A stretch of 64,000 nucleotides of DNA from Biomaibacter acetigenes (GTDB taxonomy: Bacteria; Bacillota; Thermosediminibacteria; Thermosediminibacterales; Tepidanaerobacteraceae): assembly GCF_003691585.1 (NCBI RefSeq), contig NZ_CP033169.1, forward strand, positions 1,550,001-1,614,000, in the 5' to 3' direction. Both the position numbers and the translations under genes were made by a program. The notes beneath the pieces were generated by a model. That model made no database searches and had not been told where the DNA came from. It saw only the letters and a program-made list of their open reading frames with translations. Of the stretch, positions 57,358 to 64,000 are shown piece by piece. Within the stretch, counting starts at the first letter, position 1. The number at the start of each line of letters is the position of its first letter.

Positions 57358-57446
57358 TATCCTATATTATGCCGATAAAAAATATTTTTTTAGTAAATAC
57401 TATTTATGCAAGGCCATAAAGGACATATAAGAAAGGATATGGTACA

Positions 57447-57656
57447 ATGACATCTGATAATATTCCATGGATGAAGAAAGAGGAACAGCCAGAGTATTCT
57501 AATGATATTTTCCCAATGTGTTTTTTTCAGCTTCAATCCCTGGATGACGATATAAAAACGCAAGGCATTCAAAAAGATGAAAAGAATTTATATCAGATTA
57601 AGGATGCGACAAATAATTTTAATGAAACGTTATGTGAAAATGGCTTTACAGATTAA
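57447..57656 (+). CDS. small hypothetical protein
   Basis: The 69-residue acidic protein is unrecognised: no membrane segment, no metal motif except single cysteines. ATG at 57447 follows AAAGGATATG at a slightly long distance. It is divergent from lexA and lies between lexA and the dif-like site. It may be real but could be spurious. Confidence 0.4.
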   Translation: MTSDNIPWMKKEEQPEYSNDIFPMCFFQLQSLDDDIKTQGIQKDEKNLYQIKDATNNFNETLCENGFTD

Positions 57657-57716
57657 ACCTGTCCTGTGCTTAATATAATATAAAGAGCAAGTATAAGTAA
57701 AAAATTGTAATTAATA

Positions 57717-57744
57717 ACGTCCGATAATATATCTTATGTAAACT
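57717..57744 (+). other. dif: dif-like XerC/XerD chromosome dimer resolution site
   Basis: The 28-base site has an arm ACGTCCGATAA, a 6-base centre TATATC and an arm TTATGTAAACT. Compared with the Bacillus subtilis dif sequence as remembered, 24 of 28 bases agree and the XerD arm is identical. In Bacillus dif also lies not far from lexA. Gene orientation flips around this point, and an FtsK/SpoIIIE translocase is encoded in the window. XerC/XerD recombine here to resolve chromosome dimers. Confidence 0.82.
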
Positions 57745-57812
57745 TATTAAAGCATGAAACTAAAGAGGGAAGTGACATTATCACAAAAACCTTAAAAATT
57801 ATATAATACCCT

Positions 57813-57841
57813 TTGACATAAAAGTTAAGATATTATATAAT
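57813..57841 (+). promoter_or_regulatory. consensus SigA promoter of tRNA-Trp
   Basis: TTGACA (57813-57818) and TATAAT (57836-57841) with exactly 17 bases between form a full consensus promoter, 11 bases before the tRNA. Confidence 0.92.
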
Positions 57842-57852
57842 AATATTGCCGC

Positions 57853-57928
57853 AGGGGAGTAGCTCAATTGGTAGAGTAGCGGTCTCCAAAACCGTTGGTT
57901 GCGGGTTCGAGTCCTGTCTCCCCTGCCA
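57853..57928 (+). tRNA. trnW: tRNA-Trp (anticodon CCA)
   Basis: This 76-base sequence folds into a standard cloverleaf. Acceptor AGGGGAG pairs with CTCCCCT, the discriminator is G and the 3' CCA is encoded. The anticodon stem GCGGT/ACCGT encloses loop CTCCAAA with anticodon CCA (57886-57888), and the T loop is GGTTCGAGTCC. A T run after CCA may end transcription. Confidence 0.97.
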
Positions 57929-57976
57929 TTTTTTATGTTAAATCATGACCGCCCGTTAGTATGTGCTAAACTTTCA

Positions 57977-58052
57977 CTATCCATTTTGGATAGCCTCCTT
58001 TGTTTTGATGCGGTTGACAGACCTGCATCTATTCTAACAAAGGAGGTTTTTT
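57977..58052 (+). repeat. two hairpins after tRNA-Trp, the second long and terminator-like
   Basis: CTATCC/GGATAG (57977-57982 and 57988-57993) is followed immediately by CCTCCTTTGTT/AACAAAGGAGG (57994-58004 and 58036-58046). The latter has an inner GATGC/GCATC pairing and a final TTTTTT. The second could terminate plus-strand transcription. No ORF fits the stretch 57929-58161. Confidence 0.6.
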
Positions 58053-58083
58053 ATTTCTACCCATAGAGCTATAAGCTTTTTTG

Positions 58084-58106
58084 AACCACCTGCATAGCAG
58101 GTGGTT
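58084..58106. repeat. perfect 10-bp palindrome
   Basis: AACCACCTGC (58084-58093) and GCAGGTGGTT (58097-58106) are separated by ATA. The form recalls hairpins at ends of IS200/IS605-type elements, but no transposase is present, so that link is weak. Confidence 0.5.
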
Positions 58107-58117
58107 TTCGTTATACA

Positions 58118-58147
58118 ATAAAAAAGGCCCTTCGGCAAAAGGGCCTT
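58118..58147 (-). terminator. Rho-independent terminator of the minus-strand zinc-ribbon gene
   Basis: On the minus strand AAGGCCCTT/AAGGGCCTT (58139-58147 and 58124-58132) forms a 9-bp stem followed by a T run (A run at 58118-58123 on plus). Confidence 0.85.
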
Positions 58148-58161
58148 ATTATTTTCAAGGG

Positions 58162-58407
58162 CTATTTGTTTATTACCGCCTCTATAATATTGTTGCAGTT
58201 TGTACAAAAGCCCCAGACTTTCTTATATTCACCGTAATCATCCATATACTTGTTGTAAAATATTAAAAATAATTGGTCACATTTAGGACATCGGACTCCC
58301 AGTGTGCTTCCGCTCCAATCCTCATGCCTCATTGCATCCTCGTAGGTTTCTACACCTTCGATGTAATAAGGCTTACACTGATTTTTTACCCCCGCTAAGG
58401 TATGCAA
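58162..58407 (-). CDS. small zinc-ribbon protein of unknown function
   Basis: From TTG at 58407 (minus), seven bases after GGGAGGG, the protein has 81 residues. It has two CxxC pairs, CPKCDQLF and CTNCNNI, typical of a zinc ribbon. The open frame reaches 58590, but the added residues are encoded by GC-rich palindromic and repeat DNA and are unlikely to be translated from there. A good terminator follows the gene. Confidence 0.6.
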   Translation of the reverse strand: MHTLAGVKNQCKPYYIEGVETYEDAMRHEDWSGSTLGVRCPKCDQLFLIFYNKYMDDYGEYKKVWGFCTNCNNIIEAVINK

Positions 58408-58497
58408 TACATATCCCTCCCAGATTTTATTAGGTTTTATAACGACTGCGGCAGAAAACTTGCCCCCTTGCGGGAGACGCCCGCCGCACAAAGTTTC

Positions 58498-58570
58498 ATC
58501 AAAATCTACCTCTAAATAACTTCGAGGCTTGCCTCGAAGAATAAAGAAGAATAAAATCGAAGATTTTGAT
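58498..58570. repeat. nested inverted-repeat element containing 27-bp repeat copy 2
   Basis: Outer 10-bp arms ATCAAAATCT/AGATTTTGAT (58498-58507 and 58561-58570) flank an inner perfect 9-bp hairpin CTTCGAGGC-TT-GCCTCGAAG (58520-58539). The right part (58544-58570) is identical to 56629-56655. It looks like a small non-coding repeat, perhaps MITE-like. Confidence 0.65.
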
Positions 58571-58652
58571 TTTTGATAGCTCTCGCCCAAAATTATCGGG
58601 AAGGTTTTAATAATTTTTCTCTTAATTTATACTATTTATTTTTTTGTAGTTT

Positions 58653-60080
58653 TTATACCTTTAGATAAGCTGTTTCTCCCAAAATATTTTTGTATTTTTC
58701 TAAAATGGGATCTATAAACTGGCTTATATAATCTACCACCTGGTTTGAACTACGGCCGATAAAGTTTTCAGGCTTTAACATCTGTCTTATCTCCATTTCA
58801 TTTAATCTGAACCGACCATCTTTTATTATTTTTTCAATTAGTTTATTGTCTCCTCCCTGTTTTACATCCCTCGATGCTTCTAGTGAATACATTCGTATAA
58901 CCTCATGCAATTCCTGACGGTCCCCTCCCCTTTTCACCGCTTCCATTAAAATGTTTTCAGTAGCCATGAAGGGGAGTTCCTCAAAAATATGCTTTTCTAT
59001 AACTTTTGAATTTACCACCAACCCCCGGCTTACATTCATATAAATGTTGAGTATGCTGTCAACAGCCAGGAAACATTCCGGAATTACGATTCTCCTGTTG
59101 GCTGAATCATCTAGTGTCCTTTCAAACCACTGGTTGGAAGCCGTGATATACGGATTTAATCCATTTACGATAACATACCGGCTTAGAGCTGTAATCCTTT
59201 CGCACCTCATGGGGTTACGTTTATATGCCATAGCTGAGGAACCTATCTGCTTTTCCTCAAAAGGTTCTTCTATTTCTTTCAAACTGGCTAAAAGCCTTAT
59301 ATCGACAGCGAACTTGTGGGCACTTTCGGCAATGGATTGAAGAACCTGCAGTACCCGGCTGTCGAGTTTGCGGGGATATGTTTGGCCGGTGATGGGAAAG
59401 GTCCTTTCAAAACCCATTTTGGCAGCTACCAAGCTGTCCAGCTTTTTTACCTTTTCTTCATCATTGTCAAAAAGTTTCATAAAACTGGCCTGGGTACCGG
59501 TGGTTCCTTTGACTCCCCTGAGCATTAAATTTTGCTCCTGATATTCTAAGTCCCCGAGGTCAGTAGCAAGGTCCTGAATCCAGAGGCACGCTCTCTTTCC
59601 TACCGTGGTGAGCTGTGCCGGCTGGAAGTGGGTAAACCCCAGCGTGGGAAGGTCCTTATATTTCAATGCGAAGTCCTTTAAATTGTTTATTACATTTATC
59701 AGTTTTCGCTTTATTATTCCGAGACCATCTTTCATCAGAATGATATCTGTGTTATCTCCCACAAAAGCACTAGTTGCTCCAAGATGAATTATGGGTTTAG
59801 CCTTGGGGCACTGCTTGCCAAAAGCCAGTACATGTGCCATTACATCGTGCCTTGTGTTTTTTTCAAATTCCTCAGCATCATCAAAATTTATGTCGCTTAC
59901 GTGGGATTTCATTTCATCTATTTGTTCCCGGGTTATGGGAAGCCCCAATTCTTTTTCGGCTTCAGCCAGTGCGATCCATAATTTGCGCCAGGTTTCGAAT
60001 TTTTTTTGCGGCGAAAAATTGGTGAGCATTTCCTTGCTGGCATATCTTTCAATTAGAGGATTTTCATAATACTCTTTCAA
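58653..60080 (-). CDS. purB: adenylosuccinate lyase
   Basis: The 475-residue protein starts at TTG 60080 (minus), eight bases after AGGAG; the GTG nine bases earlier overlaps that SD. The fumarase/aspartase-superfamily signature is GSSAMAYKRNPMRCERI. HLGATSAFVGDNTD and GVKGTTGTQASF are also present. It releases fumarate in two steps of purine synthesis, from SAICAR and from adenylosuccinate. It follows aspB, whose product supplies aspartate. There is no purine-operon neighbour here. Confidence 0.95.
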   Translation of the reverse strand: MKEYYENPLIERYASKEMLTNFSPQKKFETWRKLWIALAEAEKELGLPITREQIDEMKSHVSDINFDDAEEFEKNTRHDVMAHVLAFGKQCPKAKPIIHLGATSAFVGDNTDIILMKDGLGIIKRKLINVINNLKDFALKYKDLPTLGFTHFQPAQLTTVGKRACLWIQDLATDLGDLEYQEQNLMLRGVKGTTGTQASFMKLFDNDEEKVKKLDSLVAAKMGFERTFPITGQTYPRKLDSRVLQVLQSIAESAHKFAVDIRLLASLKEIEEPFEEKQIGSSAMAYKRNPMRCERITALSRYVIVNGLNPYITASNQWFERTLDDSANRRIVIPECFLAVDSILNIYMNVSRGLVVNSKVIEKHIFEELPFMATENILMEAVKRGGDRQELHEVIRMYSLEASRDVKQGGDNKLIEKIIKDGRFRLNEMEIRQMLKPENFIGRSSNQVVDYISQFIDPILEKYKNILGETAYLKV

Positions 60081-60105
60081 AATAATCACTCCTATTTAAT
60101 TAAAG

Positions 60106-60123
60106 AGCAGGGAAAACCCTGCT
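60106..60123 (-). terminator. hairpin between aspB and purB
   Basis: AGCAGGG and CCCTGCT (60106-60112 and 60117-60123) form a 7-bp stem with a 4-nt loop. On the minus strand only CTTTAATT follows, so termination may be partial. Confidence 0.65.
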
Positions 60124-60125
60124 TT

Positions 60126-61325
60126 TTATCTTAAAGCTTTCACAAATTCTTCTATTCTATCCAATCCTTTTTTGATGTTTTCCATCGAAGTAGCATAAGA
60201 CAACCTCACATAATCCTCGGTTCCAAAGGCCACCCCCGGAACAACTGCTACCTTATATTTTTCCAGCAAAATTTCTGCGAAACTCGAGGAATCTTTTATA
60301 TATATACCATCCAGTTGCTTGCCAAAGGTTGCCGAAATGTTCATCATAACATAAAAGGCACCTTTTGGTAAACGGCAGGAAAGGTAAGGGATTTCATTTA
60401 TCCTGTCGACCATATAGTTTCTTCTTGCAGAAAACTCTTTTACCATCCTGGCCACGGTATCTTGCTTTGCAGAGTTTGTCAATGCCTCAAGGCTTGCCTT
60501 CTGGGCGATGGAATTGGGATTTGACGTGGAGTGGCTCTGGAGGTCGGTCATAGCTTCAATGAGTTTGTCCGGCCCGGCAGCAAAGCCAATCCTCCATCCT
60601 GTCATGGCAAAGGTCTTTGACATACCGTTTATTACTACTGTTCTGTCTTTCATGGCTTCATCCACGGCTACTATACTTGTATGTTTTTCTTCATCATATA
60701 TTAGTTTGTCATAGATTTCGTCAGATATGATAAAAATGTCCCTTTCCGCGGCGATTTTGGCTATTTCTTTTAAATCTTCCTTTGAATAAACGCTGCCGGT
60801 GGGATTGTTTGGGCTATTTATTATAAGCACTTTTGTTTTATCGTCTATAAGAGGTTTTAAGGCTTCAACCTTTAATTGAAAATCATCTTCTTCTTTTGTG
60901 TTCACAAATACCGGCTCTCCACCGCAGAGCTTGACGAGTTCCGGATAGCTCACCCAATATGGGCTGGGAATAAGAACTTTTTCCCCGGGATTAATCAAAC
61001 AATATAAGGCATTGAAAAGGCATTGTTTGGCACCATTGGATACAATTATTTGACTTTGTTTGTAAGAGGTGCCGGTGCTTTCTTCAAGGTACTTTGAAAT
61101 GGCATCTTTTAATTCAAGGATTCCACCCACCGGAGTGTATTTTGTAAAACCCTGGTTTACAGCTGATATAGCCGCTGTTTTAATGTAATCGGGGGTGTCA
61201 AAATCGGGCTCACCGGCTCCGAAACCTATGACATCCTGCCCTTCTTTTTTCATCTGTTTTGCCTTAGTATCCACGGCCAGTGTTGGTGATGGGCTGATAC
61301 CCTTTGCTTTTTCTGACAGATTCAT
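60126..61325 (-). CDS. aspB: aspartate aminotransferase (class I, subgroup Ib)
   Basis: The 399-residue protein has GFGAGEPDFDTPDYIK and NSPNNPTGSVY. The PLP-lysine motif is SKTFAMTGWRIGF, and SYATSMENI comes near the end. It transaminates aspartate and 2-oxoglutarate. ATG at 61325 (minus) follows AAGGAGTGATTTC. In Bacillus aspB lies near ypmA/ypmB and dinG; a ypmA homologue lies 2 kb upstream here, so the neighbourhood is partly kept. Confidence 0.94.
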   Translation of the reverse strand: MNLSEKAKGISPSPTLAVDTKAKQMKKEGQDVIGFGAGEPDFDTPDYIKTAAISAVNQGFTKYTPVGGILELKDAISKYLEESTGTSYKQSQIIVSNGAKQCLFNALYCLINPGEKVLIPSPYWVSYPELVKLCGGEPVFVNTKEEDDFQLKVEALKPLIDDKTKVLIINSPNNPTGSVYSKEDLKEIAKIAAERDIFIISDEIYDKLIYDEEKHTSIVAVDEAMKDRTVVINGMSKTFAMTGWRIGFAAGPDKLIEAMTDLQSHSTSNPNSIAQKASLEALTNSAKQDTVARMVKEFSARRNYMVDRINEIPYLSCRLPKGAFYVMMNISATFGKQLDGIYIKDSSSFAEILLEKYKVAVVPGVAFGTEDYVRLSYATSMENIKKGLDRIEEFVKALR

Positions 61326-61356
61326 TTGAAATCACTCCTTATTGTTATTATGCTAT

Positions 61357-62091
61357 TTAGTTAAAAAGGGATGATACCTCCGGTGGAATCTTAATATCAA
61401 TATCCTTGCCATTAAAATCATACAAATCAATCATCATGGTCACGGACTGTTTACCTGTATCGGCTATAAATAGGTCTATATTTATATTCATTTTATGTAT
61501 TAAAAAATCTTTTTTACCTATCCATACTTTAAAAGTATATTCAACATCTTTGATATTCTTTGAACTGCTTTTTTCAATTATTTTTTTTACTTTATCCTTA
61601 TCAGGAATATATTTTACAACCTTATAATCGATATTATTGATTTTTTCATCGGGTAAGTACTCGGCTTCCACTATCAAATCCGCCAGGTTGTTAAATGTTT
61701 CCCCGGAAGTATTAATTATGTTATTCATATCAGGCAATCCCATATCCTGGCTTTTAGACCATTTTTGTGTTAAAGGGTTTTTTATAAAAAAAGTAGTATC
61801 TTTTTGATAAATTTCAAGTTCCATTCCCATCAAATTACCTGTTAGATGGGTGATACCGGGGTTTTTAACTTCACCCATAAAAGTTACACTCTGTTTTATA
61901 TCTTTAATCTTGAGTGTTGTATCCATTTTCATACGGTATCCGCTGGTTTGCTTCAATTTTTCATTGGCCTTTATTACTGCTTCTTTGGGGGAAAGATTTT
62001 TAAAACTATCAAAACAACCGGAAATGAATATAGATAACAATATTAAAGAAAACAATAAAAAATTGATATTTACCAGGCAATTTCTATTCAT
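61357..62091 (-). CDS. LolA/LppX-like outer-surface lipoprotein
   Basis: From ATG at 62091 (minus, SD GGAGGAAATC) the protein has 244 residues. A lipoprotein signal ends with LLSIFISGC, so Cys would be lipidated. The rest is a beta-rich domain with segments such as YRMKMDTTLKIKDIKQSVTF and VWIGKKDFLIHKM. These resemble the DUF6612/LppX-type lipoproteins of Firmicutes. Function unknown. Confidence 0.78.
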   Translation of the reverse strand: MNRNCLVNINFLLFSLILLSIFISGCFDSFKNLSPKEAVIKANEKLKQTSGYRMKMDTTLKIKDIKQSVTFMGEVKNPGITHLTGNLMGMELEIYQKDTTFFIKNPLTQKWSKSQDMGLPDMNNIINTSGETFNNLADLIVEAEYLPDEKINNIDYKVVKYIPDKDKVKKIIEKSSSKNIKDVEYTFKVWIGKKDFLIHKMNINIDLFIADTGKQSVTMMIDLYDFNGKDIDIKIPPEVSSLFN

Positions 62092-62164
62092 GATTTCCTC
62101 CGGGAAAATATACTGGTATTTGTTATATTCTCCAAAAAAACGGGATTTCCTTCTAAACAGTAAC

Positions 62165-62187
62165 AAAAAAAAGAGGGATTACCCTCT
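62165..62187 (-). terminator. Rho-independent terminator of the tandem P-loop ATPase
   Basis: On the minus strand AGAGGG/CCCTCT (62182-62187 and 62172-62177) is followed by eight T residues. The stop codon lies in the stem. Confidence 0.85.
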
Positions 62188-63301
62188 ATTTACTATAGCT
62201 TGCAGTATAAGCGTATTTCAATATCCTGGAAAGGGTCAGTTCACGGGTCTCATCAATTTTCTTGAAGTCCATATTTACCACATAATAGCGCTCCAATTCA
62301 TCATGTAATTTTTTGGCATGACCCAGGTATTTTACTGCCCTATTAAACAAATCCCAGAACACCGAGTTGTCATAATTTATAACTTCTTCATAACCGTTGA
62401 TTTTGGATGAAACCAGTGTCGCATTAAAGTCAAACAACTCGTCTTTATCCCTCATCCTTGCCAGGGCATGCGGTTTTACTGAAGTAACAAATCCAATGCT
62501 AAGGTCTTTTATAATAATATGTTCAATCTTTTCCGGTTCCATGGGACAGTGAAAAACATCCACATCAAGGCCTTTAAGAACTGCATTATCCACAATTCTC
62601 TTCATCAGTATAGATTTGCCGGTGCCGGGAAAACCCGTTACAATAAAGCGCTTCTGAACATTCCAGAATAACGAGTCAAGATAATGTACAGGGCCATCAT
62701 GGGTAATAGCACTGGCAAACATGTTTCTTTGCCTGGACTTTTTATTCTTTTTCGAAACACCATCAAAAGTCTTATCCAGAATTTCATCGACCATATCATT
62801 TAAACGATGAACGTCAACGGCGTTATTATATACTTGCTTGAGGTCACCCAATACTATCTGGGCCATTTTTAGGTAGTTATAGGCCCTCTTGTAACAACCG
62901 CTTATCTCATTTTGCAAGCCCATTATATGTTCCCTGTTTTGCCTTATTTCTTCTTCATTCCAGTAGCTGCCGAGATTGATTATTTCGTCAACGCAGCCGG
63001 GATACCTGGGGTCCATCATATGAGGAGCCGTGCCATCCAGTAAGGCAATATCTAAATCTGTTATCAGTAACCCGTCGATAGAACCATTGTCTGCGGAACA
63101 GTGTAGAAGTTCAAGATTAAAACCTTGTTTTAACAGGTCCTTTGCTATTTTTTTCATAAATGTTGATTTCCCGACTCCGGGACCACCCTTTATTATCATT
63201 ATCTTCTTTGCATCGCTCCACGGTATTACCTGGTCAAACAAGGATAAGTAACCACACGGCGTATTTCCACCTGGGAAATACCTGATTATACTGCCTTCCA
63301 T
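62186..63301 (-). CDS. tandem P-loop ATPase of unknown role
   Basis: The 371-residue protein has two similar halves. Walker A GGPGVGKST near residue 40 is followed by LLHCSADNGSIDGL; GFPGTGKSI near residue 220 is followed by FHCPMEPEKIEHI. Both halves thus pair a P-loop with an HC motif, indicating internal duplication. It belongs to a Firmicute ATPase family without assigned function. ATG at 63301 (minus) has a strong SD AGGAGGGGAC that is the right arm of a perfect inverted repeat. Confidence 0.8.
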   Translation of the reverse strand: MEGSIIRYFPGGNTPCGYLSLFDQVIPWSDAKKIMIIKGGPGVGKSTFMKKIAKDLLKQGFNLELLHCSADNGSIDGLLITDLDIALLDGTAPHMMDPRYPGCVDEIINLGSYWNEEEIRQNREHIMGLQNEISGCYKRAYNYLKMAQIVLGDLKQVYNNAVDVHRLNDMVDEILDKTFDGVSKKNKKSRQRNMFASAITHDGPVHYLDSLFWNVQKRFIVTGFPGTGKSILMKRIVDNAVLKGLDVDVFHCPMEPEKIEHIIIKDLSIGFVTSVKPHALARMRDKDELFDFNATLVSSKINGYEEVINYDNSVFWDLFNRAVKYLGHAKKLHDELERYYVVNMDFKKIDETRELTLSRILKYAYTASYSK

Positions 63302-63305
63302 TATT

Positions 63306-63353
63306 GTCCCCTCCTTGAAAAATTGGCTATATCTTATAATATTAGGAGGGGAC
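63306..63353 (-). promoter_or_regulatory. 10-bp perfect inverted repeat enclosing the ribosome binding site of the tandem P-loop ATPase
   Basis: GTCCCCTCCT and AGGAGGGGAC (63306-63315 and 63344-63353) are perfectly complementary, 28 bases apart. On the minus-strand RNA the second arm is the SD. Readthrough from ypmA would fold it shut; it might instead be an operator. Confidence 0.6.
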
Positions 63354-63368
63354 TTTAAAGGTGCCTGT

Positions 63369-63533
63369 TTATATCTCGTAAATTGAAACTACAGCCCTGT
63401 CACCTTCTTTTGAAATCCCAAAAATTACACCCCTATTTTTTAGATTCTTGTTTAAAAAGTCCACCAGTTGATATAATTCATCGCTGTAGTGAAGTTCCTT
63501 TTTGGCCATCAGTTTAAGTTTGTCTTCCTTCAT
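63369..63533 (-). CDS. ypmA: YpmA family small protein (DUF4264)
   Basis: This 54-residue gene starts at ATG 63533 (minus), eight bases after AAAGGA. The pattern LHYSDELYQLVDFLNKNLK, then IFGISKEGDRAVVSIY, matches the YpmA/DUF4264 family of Firmicutes as remembered. In Bacillus ypmA lies beside aspB, which is also nearby here. Function unknown. Confidence 0.72.
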   Translation of the reverse strand: MKEDKLKLMAKKELHYSDELYQLVDFLNKNLKNRGVIFGISKEGDRAVVSIYEI

Positions 63534-63560
63534 CTTTTTTATCCTTTCTTGAAAATGATA

Positions 63561-64000
63561 TTATGGTTGTATATTCCATTTTTTTATGATATCAATAATA
63601 TCATATTTGGTCAAATCAAAGTGTATGGGCGTGATGGAAATATAATTATTTCTTACAGCCCACACATCGGAGCCCACATCCTCCATGTTTTCTATAACTT
63701 CACCGGCCAACCAATAATAAGTTCTTCCCCTGGGGTCCTTGCGTTTGTCGAAAGTATTCCTGTATTTTCTTATTCCCAGGTGTGTTATATATACACCGCA
63801 AATATCATTTTCATCCAGAGGCGGTATATTTACATTTAACAGGGAATTCTGCGGAAAATCAAGATTTGTCAATTGCCGGCACAATTTTTGTGCAAAACGG
63901 GCCGGATAATCATAAGTGATATTTTCGTAAGCGGCTATAGAAAAGGCGATGGCCGGTACACCCAGTATAGTGGCTTCTATAGCTGCAGAAACGGTGCCGG
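63561..64000 (-). CDS. surE: 5'/3'-nucleotidase SurE, C-terminal part (partial)
   Basis: The frame runs off the right edge; about 146 C-terminal residues are present. GTVSAAIEATILGVPAIAFS and the later LLNVNIPPL and ITPIHFDLT blocks are typical of SurE, a survival-protein phosphatase that removes phosphate from nucleoside monophosphates. The metal-binding N-terminus (DDG motif) lies outside the window. ypmA starts 28 bases after its stop. Confidence 0.93.
   Translation of the reverse strand, partial: GTVSAAIEATILGVPAIAFSIAAYENITYDYPARFAQKLCRQLTNLDFPQNSLLNVNIPPLDENDICGVYITHLGIRKYRNTFDKRKDPRGRTYYWLAGEVIENMEDVGSDVWAVRNNYISITPIHFDLTKYDIIDIIKKWNIQP

Noticed and set aside
56671-57378. Long plus-strand open frame of about 235 residues
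   Set aside because: It lies fully antisense to lexA, whose motifs, SD and promoter are clear; the plus-strand translation shows no family features.
58084-58147. CRISPR repeat
   Set aside because: The palindromes differ from each other and no regularly spaced direct repeats exist.
58408-58590. Longer version of the zinc-ribbon protein
   Set aside because: The extension is encoded by palindromic repeat DNA; an SD is placed for TTG at 58407.

Overview
The window is a stretch of chromosome from an anaerobic, spore-forming Firmicute of the class Clostridia, most like the Thermoanaerobacterales/Thermosediminibacterales. The signs are moderate-to-low GC, strong Shine-Dalgarno (SD) sites with many TTG starts, sporulation genes (ylxY, ymxH, tepA/ylzJ, spoIIIE-type translocase, spoVS, spoVK), ferredoxin-linked 2-oxoacid oxidation, and a gene order that closely follows Bacillus subtilis (truB-ribF-rpsO-pnp-ylxY ... 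ymxH-rnj-tepA-ylzJ-spoIIIE-rodZ ... cinA-recA ... rny-ymdB-spoVS ... miaB-ylbF-mutS-mutL-miaA-hfq-spoVK ... ynbB-lexA). No complete mobile element, prophage or CRISPR array was found. Assignment to a named genus is not possible from this sequence alone.

Layout. 1-13.5 kb: RNA modification and decay, FAD synthesis, dUTPase, an alanine-racemase-like enzyme, then ymxH/RNase J/TepA/YlzJ, a DNA translocase and RodZ. 13.5-20.3 kb: RimO, a short membrane protein with an FtsH-like protease that lacks the usual extracytoplasmic domain, CinA, a membrane metallophosphoesterase and ThpR. 20.3-24.6 kb: recA with a LexA box, then an Mre11-like nuclease and a Rad50-like ATPase split over separate genes. 24.6-28.5 kb: an attenuator-like leader, RNase Y, YmdB, SpoVS (SigH-type promoter) and a PHP phosphoesterase. 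28.5-42.4 kb: a metabolic island inserted between spoVS and miaB compared with Bacillus. It holds a GntR regulator, 2-oxoacid:ferredoxin oxidoreductase (KorDABC), glutamate dehydrogenase, the split methylmalonyl-CoA mutase with MeaB and epimerase, the sodium-pumping methylmalonyl-CoA decarboxylase and a 5S-type carboxyltransferase. Together these make a plausible route glutamate -> 2-oxoglutarate -> succinyl-CoA -> methylmalonyl-CoA -> propionyl-CoA. 42.4-56.6 kb: an acetyltransferase, a VanW protein, uracil-DNA glycosylase, MiaB, YlbF, MutS, MutL, MiaA, Hfq, SpoVK, a small GTPase, a UbiA-like membrane protein and YnbB.

At 56.6-58.6 kb the strand preference flips. lexA is on the minus strand. 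Then come a very good dif-like site (57717-57744), tRNA-Trp, a cluster of palindromes and a short repeat. Everything beyond (zinc-ribbon protein, purB, aspB, a lipoprotein, a tandem P-loop ATPase, ypmA, surE) is on the minus strand. The switch at a dif site fits two replichores meeting here, that is, the replication terminus.

Seven genes are broken by single-base changes in short runs, and one more (mmdB) by two. Ten of the thirteen indels lie between 34.87 and 40.25 kb in the methylmalonyl-CoA genes. The others are in the Rad50-like N half (one) and mutL (two). Whether they are sequencing errors or real decay cannot be settled from this sequence; both readings are given. Broken genes are listed as pseudogene with their full reconstructed span.
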